From contig JABTTQ020003024.1 in assembly GCA_016081115.2 (NCBI GenBank), positions 1 through 64,000 of the forward strand: 64,000 nucleotides of DNA, in the 5' to 3' direction. The translations under genes and the position numbers were made by a program. The first letter of the stretch is position 1; each line of letters starts with the position of its first letter. Source of the DNA: Rehmannia glutinosa. Lineage: Eukaryota; Streptophyta; Magnoliopsida; Lamiales; Orobanchaceae. The notes below the pieces were generated by a model. The model saw only the letters and a program-made list of their open reading frames with translations, did not search any database and was not told the DNA's origin. Shown here in pieces: positions 33,772 to 45,467 of this stretch.

Positions 33772-34033
33772 AAGTGGCATCAGAGCCACGGTTGTAAAAT
33801 CTCGTGAAATTCTAAGTATCTTTATGTGGTTGCGGCTTTGATCGATCTTCCACATCGAAAAAAATTTCTTGAGATTTTATACATAGTGAGATCAGGTTGA
33901 GAGTATTGAGTCAACTCATAGAGTTGACCAAGTCAAGTTGATAGTTGACCGCGAGTTGACCGTTGACCAAGTAAAAAAAAAATTCCAAGATTTTTTTTTT
34001 CAGTCCATTTGTTAGTCAGAATCTTCAATTCAC

Positions 34034-35024
34034 ATGGCGAGTGTGGCATCATTCCAAGTTCCACAACTTAAGGGAAACGACTTTGAAAATTGTAGTATCA
34101 AAATGAAGGCACTTCTCGGAGCACATGACGTATGAGAAGTCGTGGAAAAAGGTTATGAAGAAACTAAAGACGAGTCAACACTATCTTCTACAGAAAAGGA
34201 TAGTTTGAAGGACTCGAGAAAGAAAGACAAGAAGGCTCTCTTCCTCATCTACCAAGCTTTAGATGATGATGGCTTTGAGAAAATCTCAAGTGCTACATCT
34301 GCTAAACAAGTGTGGGATAAACTTCAAGTCTCTTACTGAGGGAAGAGAAAGTTAAAAGATACGACTACAAACATTGAGAAGAGAGTTTGATTCACCAAAT
34401 GAAAGAAGGTGAACTTGTTTCTGATTACTGTTCTAGAGTTTTAACCGTTTCTAATCAACTAAAAAGAAATGGTGAAAAACTAGAAGATGTAGTCATTATG
34501 GAGAAAATTTTACGATCTTTGGATGCAAATTTTGATAGTATTACAACTATCATCGAGGAAACTAAAGACCTCGAAACTATGACAATTGAACAACTCCTTG
34601 GTTCACTGCAAGCCCATGAAGAAAAGAAGAAGAAAAAGGGTGTTGCAGATCAACTCCTTAAGACAGAAGTCCAACCAACCAAGAATGAAGAAAACTTCCA
34701 CAATAATAGAAGTCAACGCGTGGAAGAGGTCGTGGACAAGGAAGAGGTCGAGGTCGTGGACGAGGTTGGAATTCAAACAATAATTTCAACAACAACAACT
34801 ATATGCAAGGAGAAAGTTCCACAAGAGGCCGTGGAAGAGGAAATTCATACTCGAGGTATGATAAATCTCAAGTTCAATGTTATAATTGTCAAAAGTTTGG
34901 TCATTACGCTAGAGATTGTAGAAATCCCAATACTCGAGTTAATGAGAGAGCCAATTTGGTGGAAGAAAAGAAAGAAGATGGTGCTAATGTTTTGCTTCTA
35001 AAGACGATAAACGATAATCAGTGA
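34034..35024 (+). pseudogene. Copia gag, frameshifted
   Basis: It begins MASVASFQVPQLKGNDF, the usual start of plant copia gag. The first in-frame stop is TGA at 34133-34135, and a second at 34337-34339 precedes a frame change. A downstream frame (34387-35001) has MKEGELVSDYCSRVL and EKILRSLDANFDSI, core gag motifs. The zinc knuckle CYNCQKFGHYARDC (34878-34919) lies in yet another frame. At least three frames are therefore needed, and no full-length gag can be made. Confidence 0.88.
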
Positions 35025-35640
35025 AGGTCAAGATGACACATGGTACCTAGATACAGTGCTAGCAATCATATGTGTGGGAGACGAACAATGTTCATAGAAC
35101 TTGATGAATGCGTAAGTGGCAATGTCTCTTTCGGTGATGATTCTAAAGTAGTGATAAAAGGAAAATGTACAATCCTTATTCGCTTGAAAGATGGGAGACA
35201 TCAATTTATTTCTAATGTTTATTATGTACCTACCATGAAAACAAATATTTTGAAGTCAGGACAACTCTTAGAGAAAGGTTATGATATTCATTTGAAAGAC
35301 AATAACCTTTCTATAAGAGACAATATGAATAACTTGATTGCCAGGGTACCCATGTCAAGAAATAGAATGTTTTCGCTCAACATTCAAACCGATGTAGCAA
35401 AGTGTCTCAAGATGTGCTATAAAGATTCATCATGGTTGTGGCATCTAAGATTTGGACATCTCAACTTTGGAGGACTCGAGTTACTATGCAAGAAGAATAT
35501 GGTGAGAGGTTTACCTTGTAGGCCCATCCCGATCGACTTTGTGAAGGATGTTTACTTGGGAAGCAATTCAGGCAAAGCTTTCCAAAAAAGTCAAACTCCG
35601 GATCCCAAAAGCCACTTGAGCTAATACATGCGATGTTTGT
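35025..35640 (+). pseudogene. Copia protease and pre-integrase region
   Basis: The protease start (WYLDT...ASNHMCG) is broken by an apparent one-base loss inside the active-site D-T-G codons near 35057. From 35040 the rest is open for 194 residues, with [36 protein letters not shown] and the pre-integrase motif [14 protein letters not shown]. It degrades near 35600, where the integrase zinc site should be. Confidence 0.85.
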
Positions 35641-36011
35641 GGTCTATCAAGCCAAATTCATTCGGTAAAAGTAATTACTTTCTTATTCATTGATGATTTT
35701 CAAGAAAAACTTGGGTTTATTTCTTGAAGCAGAAGTCAAGAAGTGTTTGAAGCATTCAAAAATTTAAGGCGGCAGTGGAGAAAGAAAGTGGTCTTCACAT
35801 TAAAGCCATGAGAACTGATCGAGGAGGAGAATTCACTTCGAATGAATTCCAAGAGTTTTGTGAAGCAAATGGAATTCGACGACCACTTACTGTTCCCAGA
35901 TCCCCCCAACAGAATGGAGTTGCAGAAAGAAAGAATCGAACCATTCTCAACATGGTACGAAGTATGCTCAAAAGCAAGAAAATGCCAAAGGAGTTCTGGG
36001 CAGAAGCTGTG
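35641..36011 (+). pseudogene. Copia integrase, first part (interrupted)
   Basis: The core domain is recognisable from ESGLHIKAMRTDRGGEF (second catalytic aspartate) through PQQNGVAERKNRT (catalytic glutamate) to EFWAEAV. There it is cut by the CACTA element after GTG at 36009-36011. The N-terminal part (35640-35760) is frameshifted. The frame resumes at 38869. Confidence 0.88.
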
Positions 36012-36500
36012 CACTACAAGAATTTCGCTAATACACAACGGATATAATCTGTTGTCTATTACAATAATCAGTCGTTGTCGTAGATGGTGTTGTAAAAAAA
36101 GGTCCGCTCAATGACAACGGGTTATAACCGTTGTCGGTTATTGTAATAGACAACAGATTATGTCCGTTGTGGTTTTGAAGTATTACAATAGTTTAACAAG
36201 CCATAATAACCGTTGTAAATTTGGACAGCGGCTAATGCATTTTCTATTTGGAGTCTATTACTTTTTCCATATGTAATATAATTTTTGATTTCATACATGC
36301 AGAAAACAAAACACAATACAAGAAAGCAACATATAACTAATTAAAACAAAACATGACATTCAAGTGATTGTATATAGTACATGTCTGCAAATGTTAACAA
36401 TATCAAGTATTTAAGAGCAAACCATCAAACTATAGTGTCAATGAAAGTATTCATCCCAAAATACAATAATGAATGTAATGTGCACTCTGCTACTTCAAAC

Positions 36501-36625
36501 TCAAGCTTGCCTATTCTTCTTCTTGACACCAGACTTGGCAACCTTGAGGCTTCGACTCACGGCACTCAACCTAACAAGGGCTGCCTTCTTCAGATCAGGC
36601 CTATAGCAGTTATCCTCCACCTTCA
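36501..36625 (-). pseudogene. Captured last exon of 60S ribosomal protein L28 (eL28) gene
   Basis: On the minus strand, after an acceptor-like TTTGTTTAG, the exon reads V-E-D-N-C then [25 protein letters not shown] and KKKNRQA with a TGA stop (36503-36501). This is the C-terminal end of plant eL28, a component of the large cytosolic ribosomal subunit. The exon is open and well conserved. The presence of the preceding AG suggests genomic (intron-containing) capture. Earlier coding exons of eL28 were not recognised, so this is a fragment, not a working gene. Confidence 0.85.
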
Positions 36626-37960
36626 CTAAACAAAAGCAGAGTCAATATGTGATCGACGGGTAAAAGAAAAGGCATCTAGTAAAAAAATCCAATTAGGAAA
36701 ATTAGGGGGAAAATACAAATAAACGATTCATTGCTAGTCAAAACAAATTAAGCAATTATCCAAGTATTTGGTTGGGCAACTGCATATGGATCTAGACAAG
36801 AGAATTTATGATGGATATAATTGAGAAGTTCAAGTCTTATTTATAAGTACAGAATGAATTGGTAAACATAGTAAGCAGTCAGCACAAATAGCTTAATCAT
36901 GTACATAGCACAAAGAACAGCCATAACCCAACAGTAACTGAAATAAATAAAACAATCAAACAAGCAGAAAATCTTCCTTATGTGAACTCAAAGTTGGTTA
37001 AAAGCTCAAGGAATTACCGGATCTCCCATCTCTAATGATCTCTGTGATAGAAAAGATGCAACACCGTACCTGAAATAGGAAGACATCTCTTCAGCACCTC
37101 TAACAGGAATCAGAAGGGTATCTCTTATCAGCAAATATAACATTTAGAAACAGAAACTAAAAAGACTAACCATGCACCATCTCTGGCAGATTTAGCACCA
37201 TCTCTGGCAATCTCAGCTAAAAGCAATTCAATAGAAACACATGATTTTGAATTATGTAACTCCTACGCACAAACAAACAAACACCATTATGTCAATATAA
37301 AATCAGATCCCAAAATTAATAACACGCACACATCAAAACAACTAAATAACTGGAAAATTCCAGCCGAGACCACCAAGGCCAATAAATACCAAAAGCAGAT
37401 CTGAGCATTCAACCACAAAAACGACGAACCTAATCACACGATGTTGCAATTCAAATTCCAAAGCAAAAAAAGCCAAACCTTCTTCCCCTTTTACCCCTCC
37501 TTTCCGTCCCCAACAAACGACAAACTGAACCATATCAATCTTGTAGATCGAAAGAAAATGGGAAAAACGAAATGTATTCAAAAGTGCGAAATTGCAATAA
37601 AGAAAAGAGACGCACCTGTATAGAGGTCAGAAAATGTTTCTATGTAAAAATTATAATCAACGCCAATCAAATAAGGGAAAGTATCAATGTCTGATCGGCA
37701 AATCCGTCAGAGTATAGTCGCGTGACTTCTAGGGTTTGCGATCGTTTGGCGTGAAGTGAGAGAACTAGGGAACCAGAGGGAAGGGTTTCTTTTGGGGTAA
37801 GCAGATCTTCTGCCAGTGGGTAATCAACTTTCGTAGAATTATTATACGTATCCCATTTTAATTTTTTTTTTTGAAGCAAAACAAAATACACGCATTCATA
37901 CGTAGTGGAATGACACTTTAAAAATCGCATGGAACATGTAAAAGACAACTCATTTGCTTG
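36626..37960 (-). other. Remainder of the captured insert inside the CACTA element
   Basis: Two short exon-like blocks are visible on the minus strand: 37174-37214 (after GCTTTTAG, reading EIARDGAKSARDGA) and about 37018-37071 (after TATTTCAG). A 5'-leader-like stretch lies at 37620-37800 (GCAAACCCTAGAAGTC..., then a GTGCG donor-like site near 37615). None matches eL28 coding sequence that I can recall. They may be non-coding exons of the captured gene or come from a second locus. Confidence 0.4.
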
Positions 37961-38868
37961 GGTAGCATCAAACCCCCCGTTTCGTTGTATTCTTTTTTTT
38001 AGTTTTTTTTTTTTGAAAGTCTTTTAATTTTAGTTATATACAAGATTCACCTTATTAGTTTCATATTGAAGATAAATAGGAAGAATTTTTACAAGTTATG
38101 AAATTATGAGTTTTTTTTATAAGTAAAACTCAATATTTAAGACTTTTTTTATTTAACTATAAAATTTTATTGTAAATTTATAATATCCCAATTAAATATA
38201 AAATTTAATTTGTAATCACTATCTAAAACTTCTATATGTATATTTTTATTTAACTAAAAAAATTATATAAGTTTTTAACATTTAGTATTTTATATTTCAA
38301 ATTAATTAAGTATTATACCTATTTATACTTACTTATATTTTATTAATAAATATATATTTTATTTAACTAAGAAAATATATAAATTCTTTTTTGAGAAAGT
38401 ATAAAATTTTAACATTAAGTTCCTTTTATCTGACTATCAATTATTTAAATATAATACCTACTTATCCTTATTTATATTATATTATATTATATTTTTTAAA
38501 TGTGCTAATATACAACAATCATTCTACCGTGGTTAGAATCGTTGTCTCTAATTAGTCTTTTTCGCTAATATACCACAATTGATGAAACCGTTGTAGAAAT
38601 TGTTGTTGATTAGCAATTTTTTTCCAAAAATATACAACGATTCGAGAAACTGTTGTAAGCATCGTTGTCCATGGGCTGAAAAATAAGCTACTAGACAACA
38701 TTATGGAGAAAACGTTGTCAATTATGGACCAAGCGTTGTCGATTAGCGAAAAAATCCGCTCATAGACAACGGTTCTCGGAATACCGGTTGTTATATGGTA
38801 AAAGACAACAAAAATTACGTAAAACCGTTGTATATTTGGTGTTGTTGATGTGCATTTTTCTTGTAGTG

Positions 38869-39060
38869 GTGGCGTGTGCGGTTTATCTGTCAAATCGCTC
38901 ACCAACAAGGAGCGTGTGGGGCAAGACACCACAAGAAGCATGGAATGGGAGAAAGCCTGGTATTTCTCATTTAAGAGTTTTGGAAGCATAGCTCATGTAC
39001 ATGTACGGATGAACAAAAAGCAAGTTGGATGATAAAAGCGAGAAGTTCATCTTCATCGGC
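38869..39060 (+). pseudogene. Copia integrase, second part
   Basis: The frame interrupted at 36011 resumes with ACAVYLSNRSPTRSVWGKTPQEAW and LRVLEA/FGS-type sequence. This is the copia integrase segment just after the catalytic glutamate region. It is followed by frameshifted KLDDKSEKFIFIGHD-like sequence near 39020-39065. Confidence 0.85.
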
Positions 39061-39399
39061 CACGACAATAACTCCAAAGGCTACAAACTATATAACCCCA
39101 TCAATGGAAAGATAATCACCAATCGAGATGTTATCTTTGATGAAGAAGGCGAATGGGATTGGGGTACACACATGCCAAAGATTACAACTTCGTTCTGAAT
39201 TGAAGATGATGAACAAGTAATTGTTGAGCAATCGGAGAAGAACCCATTACACCACCAACATCACCGTCATTTTCACAATCACCACCATCTTTCCTAGTTG
39301 AGAGAAATGAAGAGCGTCTGAAGTCCGGAAGAGCTCATGGGAGGTAATCGATAAGCTCGAAAATCTCACCCTATTTTGTCTGTTCGCAGATTGTGAGCG

Positions 39400-40480
39400 A
39401 GTGAACTTTGAAGAAGCTACTCAAAATAAGAAATGGGAGATGCAATGGATGAAGAAATTAAATCCATCAAGAAAAATGACACTTGGGAGCTTGCTCAACT
39501 TCCCAAAGGTCATAAAGCAATCGGTGTAAAATGGGTGTACAAGGTGAAAAAGAATGCCAAAGGAGAAGTTGAAAGGTACAAGCGAGGCTTTTACAAAGGT
39601 TATAGTCAAAGAGTGGCATTGACTATGATGAGGCATTTGCTCTGTTGCACGTTTAGAAACCATAAGACTAATCATTTCTTTTGACCCAAAATAAGTGGAA
39701 AATACATCGGATGGATGTAAAGTCATTTTCTTAATGGAGTACTAGAGGAAGAAGTCTACATTGAACAACCAATGGGCTATGTGGTTGAAGGACAAGAAGC
39801 TAAAGTCTTGAAGTTAAAGAAAGCTCTCTATGGATTGAAACAAGCACGAGAGCATGGAATAGTAGAATTGACAAATACCGCAAGAGAAGGCTTCACCAAA
39901 TGTCCCTACGAACATGCTCTTTACATCAAGAACAAGGATAGTGATGTTTTAATTGTGCGCATGCGTTGATGATTTGATTTTTACGAGGGAACAATATAGC
40001 TTGTTCCAAGAATTCAAGAAGCAATGACAAAAGAGTTCGAAATGACATTGGGTTGATGGCTCACTACCTCGGAATCGAAATCAAGCAAAAGGATGATGGG
40101 ATTTTTATCTCACAAGAAGGATACACAAAAGAGATCTGAAGAAGTTTAAGATGGATGATTGCAATCCAATAAACACACCATGTAGAATGTGGATTGAAAT
40201 TGTGCAATGATGATGAAGCAAATAAAGTGGATCCAACACTGTTCAAAAGCCTAGTTGGATGTTTGAGGTACTTAACTTGTACATGAGGCCCGATATTCTT
40301 TACGTGATTGGACTTGTGAGTCGCTATATGGAAAATCCAACCACCACACATTTCAAAGGAACCAAGAGAATTCTTCGTTACCTAAAAGGTACAATCAACT
40401 TTGGTCTTCTTTATTCGGTTTCTAATGATTATAAGCTAGTTGGATACGATGATAGTGATTGGTGAGAGATCGATGATCGA
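39400..40480 (+). pseudogene. Copia reverse transcriptase, degenerate
   Basis: Motifs in several frames: MDEEIKSIKKNDTWELAQLPKGHKAIGVKWVYKVK (39445-39560), the substrate-binding segment around 39700-39800 (VYIEQPMGYVVEGQE), LKKALYGLKQA (39808-39846), and the catalytic box at about 39960-39985, which reads C-V-D-D instead of Y-V-D-D. The thumb region (SRYMENPTTTHFKGTKRILRYLKGT) follows at 40318-40400. Stops and frameshifts separate these pieces. Confidence 0.85.
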
Positions 40481-40895
40481 AAAAGTACAACCGGCTTCAC
40501 ATTTTTCATGGGAGATCTCGCTTTCACTTGGGCATCGAAGAAACAACCAATAGTCACTCTTTCAACATGTGGTCGAGTGCGTGGCGGCTACATCATGTGT
40601 TAGTCATGCAATATGGCTAAGGAATTTGTTAAAAGAATTAAGCATGTCACAAGAAGATCCAAAGAGATTTATGTTGATAACAAGTCACAATAGCTTTGGC
40701 CAAGAATCAGGTATTTCATAATCGGAGCAAGCATATTGATACTCGATACCATTACATCGAGAGAATGCATTGCAAGAGAAGAGATTCAAGTGAAGTACGT
40801 GAAGTCGCAAGATCAAGTAGGTGATATCTTTACCAAGCCATTGAAGTATGAAGACTTTGCAAGATTGAGAAGTTCACTTGGAATTATAAAATAAG
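40430..40895 (+). pseudogene. Copia RNase H, degenerate
   Basis: It begins with GYDDSDW (first catalytic aspartate), followed by an in-frame TGA in place of a conserved residue, then DRKSTTGFTFFMGD, WASKKQPIVTLSTC and, near the end, the family's FTKPLKYEDFARLRSSLGI ending at the polypurine tract. Frameshifts near 40580-40720 disrupt the middle. Confidence 0.82.
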
Positions 40896-40907
40896 TTTAA
40901 AGGGGAG

Positions 40908-41248
40908 TGTTGAATTATAAACTTATTTTATAATTAATTGTGGTAGTTGAGTTTTGTAGTTGATTTTAAGTTGTTGGTATGGTAGGTGAATGTGGTAGAT
41001 GGAAATAAAAGATGACCATTGGATTAAGGTTGGCGAGAATCAATCTTAGCCATTGATCTAGATGAAGTTTTAGTATAAATAGGTGGTGTTGTTGGTTTAT
41101 TTTGTATTAAGTTAAGAAAGAAAAACAAGTGAGTGAGAAGCAAAGCTTCTAAGTAATATTTGAGTTTAAGTGAAGTTGTGGTGAGGTGTGTCTTGTAATA
41201 TTTGAGTGATCAATAAAATTATGTCTTTTGAGTGGTAAATTTCCAACA
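40908..41248 (+). repeat. 3' LTR of copia element
   Basis: 341 bp, directly after the polypurine tract AAAGGGGAG and before the GTATT duplication. Compared with the 5' LTR it lacks AAACTATA and has one T-to-C change (GGTTGGCGAG). Confidence 0.95.
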
Positions 41249-41253
41249 GTATT

Positions 41254-42158
41254 GTAAGGTGCGCACATTAACATTGCTCATGGAAAAATACATATGAGGA
41301 TGTGACGAGGTTAATTGTTCAATAATAATGTGTATTGAGCATTAAAAGTTTCTATAGTGATTTCAATAATAATTTTAGCAATAAGCAATAAATACACATT
41401 GACAACAAAAAATTATTATTATGAAATTACTATTATCCTAGTATCCTACTACAGTTTTAATTTATAAATCATTTATGATGAAAATTGAAAAACATAGTTG
41501 TGTTGAATATATATGAATATTTCATATTTGATATGAGTTTCATCCATATTTCCAAATTCATCCATCTTTCACGTTTAGCAAACAAAGACAATGATTCTCG
41601 TATTTTTACTCAGATCCAACTCGACCTAAAAATGACAACCTTCAATAGTCGTAAGGATATGATGTGCTAAGTGACTGCTTTAGATTTCGACACGTGTCTC
41701 TAACCAAAAGCAACCCACAATATAATTTACTCTAAGTGGAGTCAGTTAACATAGAATAAAAATTTCTCTTTTCCCTTCTTTCTTCTTTTCTTTTTCTATT
41801 TTTATTTTTCGTCTTTTTCCCTTTTTCTTTCCTTCTACTTCTCTTACTTCATTCAATTTCTACACAGTCCCTCCTGCCGCCGCTGCACACAAACCCATCC
41901 CCCGCCGCCCCTTATCATTCATCTTTCTTCTCTTTTCTTTCTCCGTTTCCTTCTGTTCTTCTTCGTTTTCTTCACCCGTTTACACTCACCAAGTGCCCGC
42001 CATCATGCCACTGTCGTCTCCATTGCACCACCGTGTCCGGCTCCCCACTGGTCCCCAAGCGTCTTTTTTTCTTCAACCTTTTCTAAATGTGTATATAAAT
42101 ATATGTGTATATATAAATAAAAAGTTTGAACTAAAAATAAAAGAAAAATGAAATTTTA

Positions 42159-42203
<45 letters not shown>

Positions 42204-43079
42204 TGTGTGTGTATGAATATTCATTATTTAATATTATAAACAATATAAAATAGAATATTTGAAAATGCAATTTTGCCTAATTAGAAACTTATCTTGTAAT
42301 TGAATTATGCCATTTGTGTGGACGACAAGGTAACCACATCATAAGGTGGTTTAATTTATTATTAATTTTATTAGTTAAAATTAGTAATTTAAGTGCAACA
42401 AAATATAATATAATAAATACAAATTTAAAATATAATTTATTTATTCTTAATAATTTTAAAAGATTATTTAAGTTGAATTTTAACTTCATTGAAATTAATT
42501 ATATTGTTAAAATAATGGGTGTATGAGAAGGTCTAGTGGTTCTTTTAAATTATTTGGGACTAATATTTTTGATTTAAAAAATATTATCTTCCACAACAAA
42601 GATTTAATGTTTTTACTTTTATATGCAAGAGTTATTTGATTAGGATTTGAGGATTTTGAAATAAAAACACAAGTGAAAAATGAAAGAACGATGTATTTAT
42701 CGAGTTTTTACTCATTTTTATTTGTTGTAGTAGGTCATCTGGTCATAGTTGACGGTCAACTGACAGCCAATACCAAAAGAGATTGAAAAATATAAAATCG
42801 GGTACTATATTTGATGAGTTGGGAACATGGGGTACTAAAAACAAAAATTAGGTAAAGTTGGGATACTAAGTTGAAATTATCCCATAGTCTTATACCACCC
42901 TGTCATAAAAGAAATGGTATTTTTGATTCCAAAAGTAAAAAGGGTATTTTTGACTTGGAGGTAATTGTAATTTGCCTCCAATTATTCAAGGTTTTCTATT
43001 TTATCCACTCAACCTTGAATTGTTTTACTTTAACCCCCTGAATTTTATGAATTACTGCACTAATCTATATTTTTCAAAT
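41254..43079. other. Intergenic DNA with pyrimidine tract and TA/TG repeat
   Basis: 41765-41970 is strongly pyrimidine-rich and followed by a GC-richer stretch (41870-42060, CCGCCGCC...), resembling a plant 5' leader, but no open frame with a recognisable product follows. Near 42900-43070 there is sequence of the MULE-repeat type ('accccctgaattt'), possibly one half of an older element that hosts the foldback at 43080. Confidence 0.45.
42159..42214. repeat. TA/TG compound microsatellite
   Basis: A short (TA)n run passes directly into about 20 TG units with one C interruption (TGTC at about 42203). Confidence 0.9.
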
Positions 43080-44515
43080 GAGATAATTACATTTTATCCC
43101 CCAAACTATAGGCTTTTGGAGTTTACCACCTAAACTTTCCCGAGTCGTACTTCACCCCCTGAACTCCGTGATTTTTTGCTTTGCCATATATTGGCCACTG
43201 CGCGGAATATTCCTAGAATATTAAGACACGTCTGCCTGACGTGAGGGAAAAATCGTCATTGTCTCAAATTTTTAAAAAAAGTTGTTACATTTTACCACCT
43301 CAACTTTGTTTGACTTGCACTTTATCCCCCTAAACTTTGCATTATTACACTTTGCTACATACATTTTTTTTTTGAAAAAAATATATATTTATACATTTAT
43401 TTTATATCTTTCTTCTTCTGATTTTTTATCCACAAAAAATAAATAATTACTTTGGTTAAATATATTATTAATAAAATTATACTATAAATTCTTCAGTTTA
43501 AACGTTCTTGTAAAATCTTAGTTTATTTTTTCTTTTACTATATTAGTTTTTACATTATAATTAAAAAATAAAGTATCCTTTTTAATTTTAGGTGAATAAA
43601 ATTATAAATTTTCACCAAAGTCAATTTGAACATAATACAATGCATTTAACTTTATTTTGTAAGTAATTACTAGAAGATACAAGTATTACAAATTTAACAA
43701 ATTTGATTATTTTCACATTTAAGTAGTGTATAAGATTTGTAATAAAGTAAATAAATTTTCATAATTTTTAATTATAAAACTAAAAAATTAAATTGACGAA
43801 AGGAATATTCTTCCAGAAATTTAAATATAATACATTATAAACAATATGATAATACATTTATTTTATTACAAATTTTATACAATACTTAAATGTAAAAATG
43901 ATCAAATTCATTAAATTTGTAATACTTTTATCTTTTAATGATTTTACATACAAAATAAAGTTAAATACATCGTATTATGTTTAAATTGACTTTGGTGAAT
44001 ATTTATAATTTTATTCACCTAGAAAATGAAAAGAATAATATATATTTTTAATTACAATGCAAAAAATAACTCAATAAAAGGAAAATAAACTATGATTTTT
44101 CAAGAAAGTTTAAAATGAAGAATTTAGTGTAATTTTGTTGATAATATCTTAACCAAAATAATTATTTATTTTTTGTGGATAAAGAATTAGAAGGAAAAAA
44201 AGAAATAAAATACATGTATAAATATAAAAAGTTTTTTAATTTTTTTTAAATTTTATGTAGCAAAGTGAAATAATGCAAAGTTTAGGGGTAAAGTGCAAGT
44301 CAAACATAGTCCAGGTGGCAAAATGCAACAACTTTGAGACAATGACGACTTTGCCCTCATGTGACGAAATATTCTGGGAATATTCCGCCGGCGGTGGCCA
44401 ATATATGGCATCGAGCAAAAAATCCAGGAGTTCAGGGGGTAAAATAGAACCCGGAAAAATTTAAATGGTAAAGTCCAAAAACATCTATAGTTGGGGGGCA
44501 AAATGTAATTATCTC
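43080..44515. mobile_element. Foldback MULE-like element, 1436 bp
   Basis: The element starts GAGATAATTACATTTT and ends AAAATGTAATTATCTC. A perfect 9-bp target duplication TTTTCAAAT flanks it (43071-43079 and 44516-44524), as expected for Mutator-type transposition. Its two arms (about 43080-43770 and 43830-44515) are diverged reverse complements along nearly their whole length. For example, TTGTTTGACTTGCACTTTA near 43305 faces TAAAGTGCAAGTCAAACAT near 44290, and TTATCCACAAAAAATAAAT near 43427 faces ATTTATTTTTTGTGGATAA near 44163. No transposase is encoded. Confidence 0.9.
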
Positions 44516-44524
44516 TTTTCAAAT

Positions 44525-45419
44525 TTACCCTTCTATGTAAACTTTACCGTTACGTTATTTAATTTTGTTCTGCGATCCTAGAAAATGACATCGGAACTTA
44601 GTTTTTTGATGAAATTAATGAATTATTATTTTCTTATACTAAGCATAATGAGTTTGATATGGTCATATAATGGACTAATCCATTCTTTTTGTGAAAAAAC
44701 AAATCTCGGGATAAAATTGCCCATAGAGCAAAAGGCCAAAAATTATATCGTTCGGAGGGTTTTTGTAAACAAACAAGAGTTTGGTAGATAAAATAGAAAA
44801 ACGTGAAATGTTTTGAGGGTTTATTGTAATTATCCCTCTGACTTATTTAGCTATAGTAGTATTAATTTTTTCATGATTTAAGTGTTGGTATTAACTAGGA
44901 ACTATTCCAGCTACCCTAAACTAGTGTATTCATATGATAGATTTAGGTATTAACTATATAGGCACTATTCCAATTAAGGTAAATATTTTAGTTCAATCCC
45001 ATGTGTAACTTAAATGTGCTCATATTGTAGTTCAATCCCAAACCTAAGCATCACGTTTCTGATCGAGTCAAACCCGACCTGAAGTAAAGATGGTAATCAT
45101 GATTTCTAAATCAATATCATAGTCATTAATATTCTTATTTCTCGTGGTACGTCCTAATTCATCGGTTCCTATTTGGTATAACAAACCGATATTAAGAATT
45201 TTTAAAGCGGGCCCAAGAATTAGATGGAGCTATGAATTATATGGGAGATCTTGATGCCATTTGGCAAATTTTTTTTTTTTTTTACTTATTTCAAACTGAA
45301 TTGTTCTGTGTAATTTACCTAAATATTAATTTCAAATTGTGCTTCAAATTATCAAATAAACGATTTAGGGAGTGGTGGGTACTTTGGCGGTTTTAATAAA
45401 CGAAAAGATAATGTGATTA

Positions 45420-45420
<1 letters not shown>
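44525..45420. other. Intergenic DNA
   Basis: No gene recognised. Around 44790-44845 a TTTTGAGGGTTTATTGTAATTATCCCTC stretch resembles a MULE-repeat end. It could be the partner of the sequence at about 42955-42985, in which case the foldback element is nested in an older relative. Confidence 0.4.

Positions 45421-45421
<1 letters not shown>

Positions 45422-45462
<41 letters not shown>
45422..45462. repeat. TA microsatellite
   Basis: About 20 TA units immediately outside the left inverted repeat of the 45463-48580 element. A shorter TA run lies at its right end (48579-48600). Confidence 0.9.

Positions 45463-45467
<5 letters not shown>

Larger units (their letters stand above)
36012..38868. 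mobile_element. Non-autonomous CACTA (En/Spm) transposon, 2857 bp, carrying host-gene sequence
   Basis: The ends are CACTACAAGAA and TTCTTGTAGTG, the canonical CACTA termini. A 3-bp duplication GTG flanks it (36009-36011 and 38869-38871), exactly inside the copia integrase frame, which resumes after it. Both subterminal regions (36035-36200 and 38510-38835) contain many direct and inverted copies of ACAACGG/CCGTTGT, the usual transposase-binding pattern. No transposase is encoded, so it would move in trans. The interior carries, on the minus strand, the last exon of a ribosomal protein L28 gene and apparently more of that locus. Confidence 0.95.
33423..41248 (+). mobile_element. Ty1/copia retrotransposon with two LTRs, split by a CACTA element
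   Basis: The LTRs are 33423-33771 and 40908-41248, with a perfect 5-bp target duplication GTATT (33418-33422 and 41249-41253). A tRNA-Met primer site (TGGCATCAGAGCC, 33775-33787) and a polypurine tract (AAAGGGGAG, 40899-40907) are in place. Gag, protease, integrase, RT and RNase H follow in copia order. Without the nested 2857-bp CACTA element and its duplication the element is about 4.97 kb, a normal copia length. The LTRs differ, by eye, by one substitution and one 8-bp indel, so the insertion is recent, yet every coding domain carries stops or frameshifts. Confidence 0.95.

Noticed and set aside
41765..42060. Promoter or 5' leader of a host gene
   Set aside because: The pyrimidine-rich and CCGCC-rich stretch looks leader-like but no coding frame follows; only a microsatellite and AT-rich DNA do.
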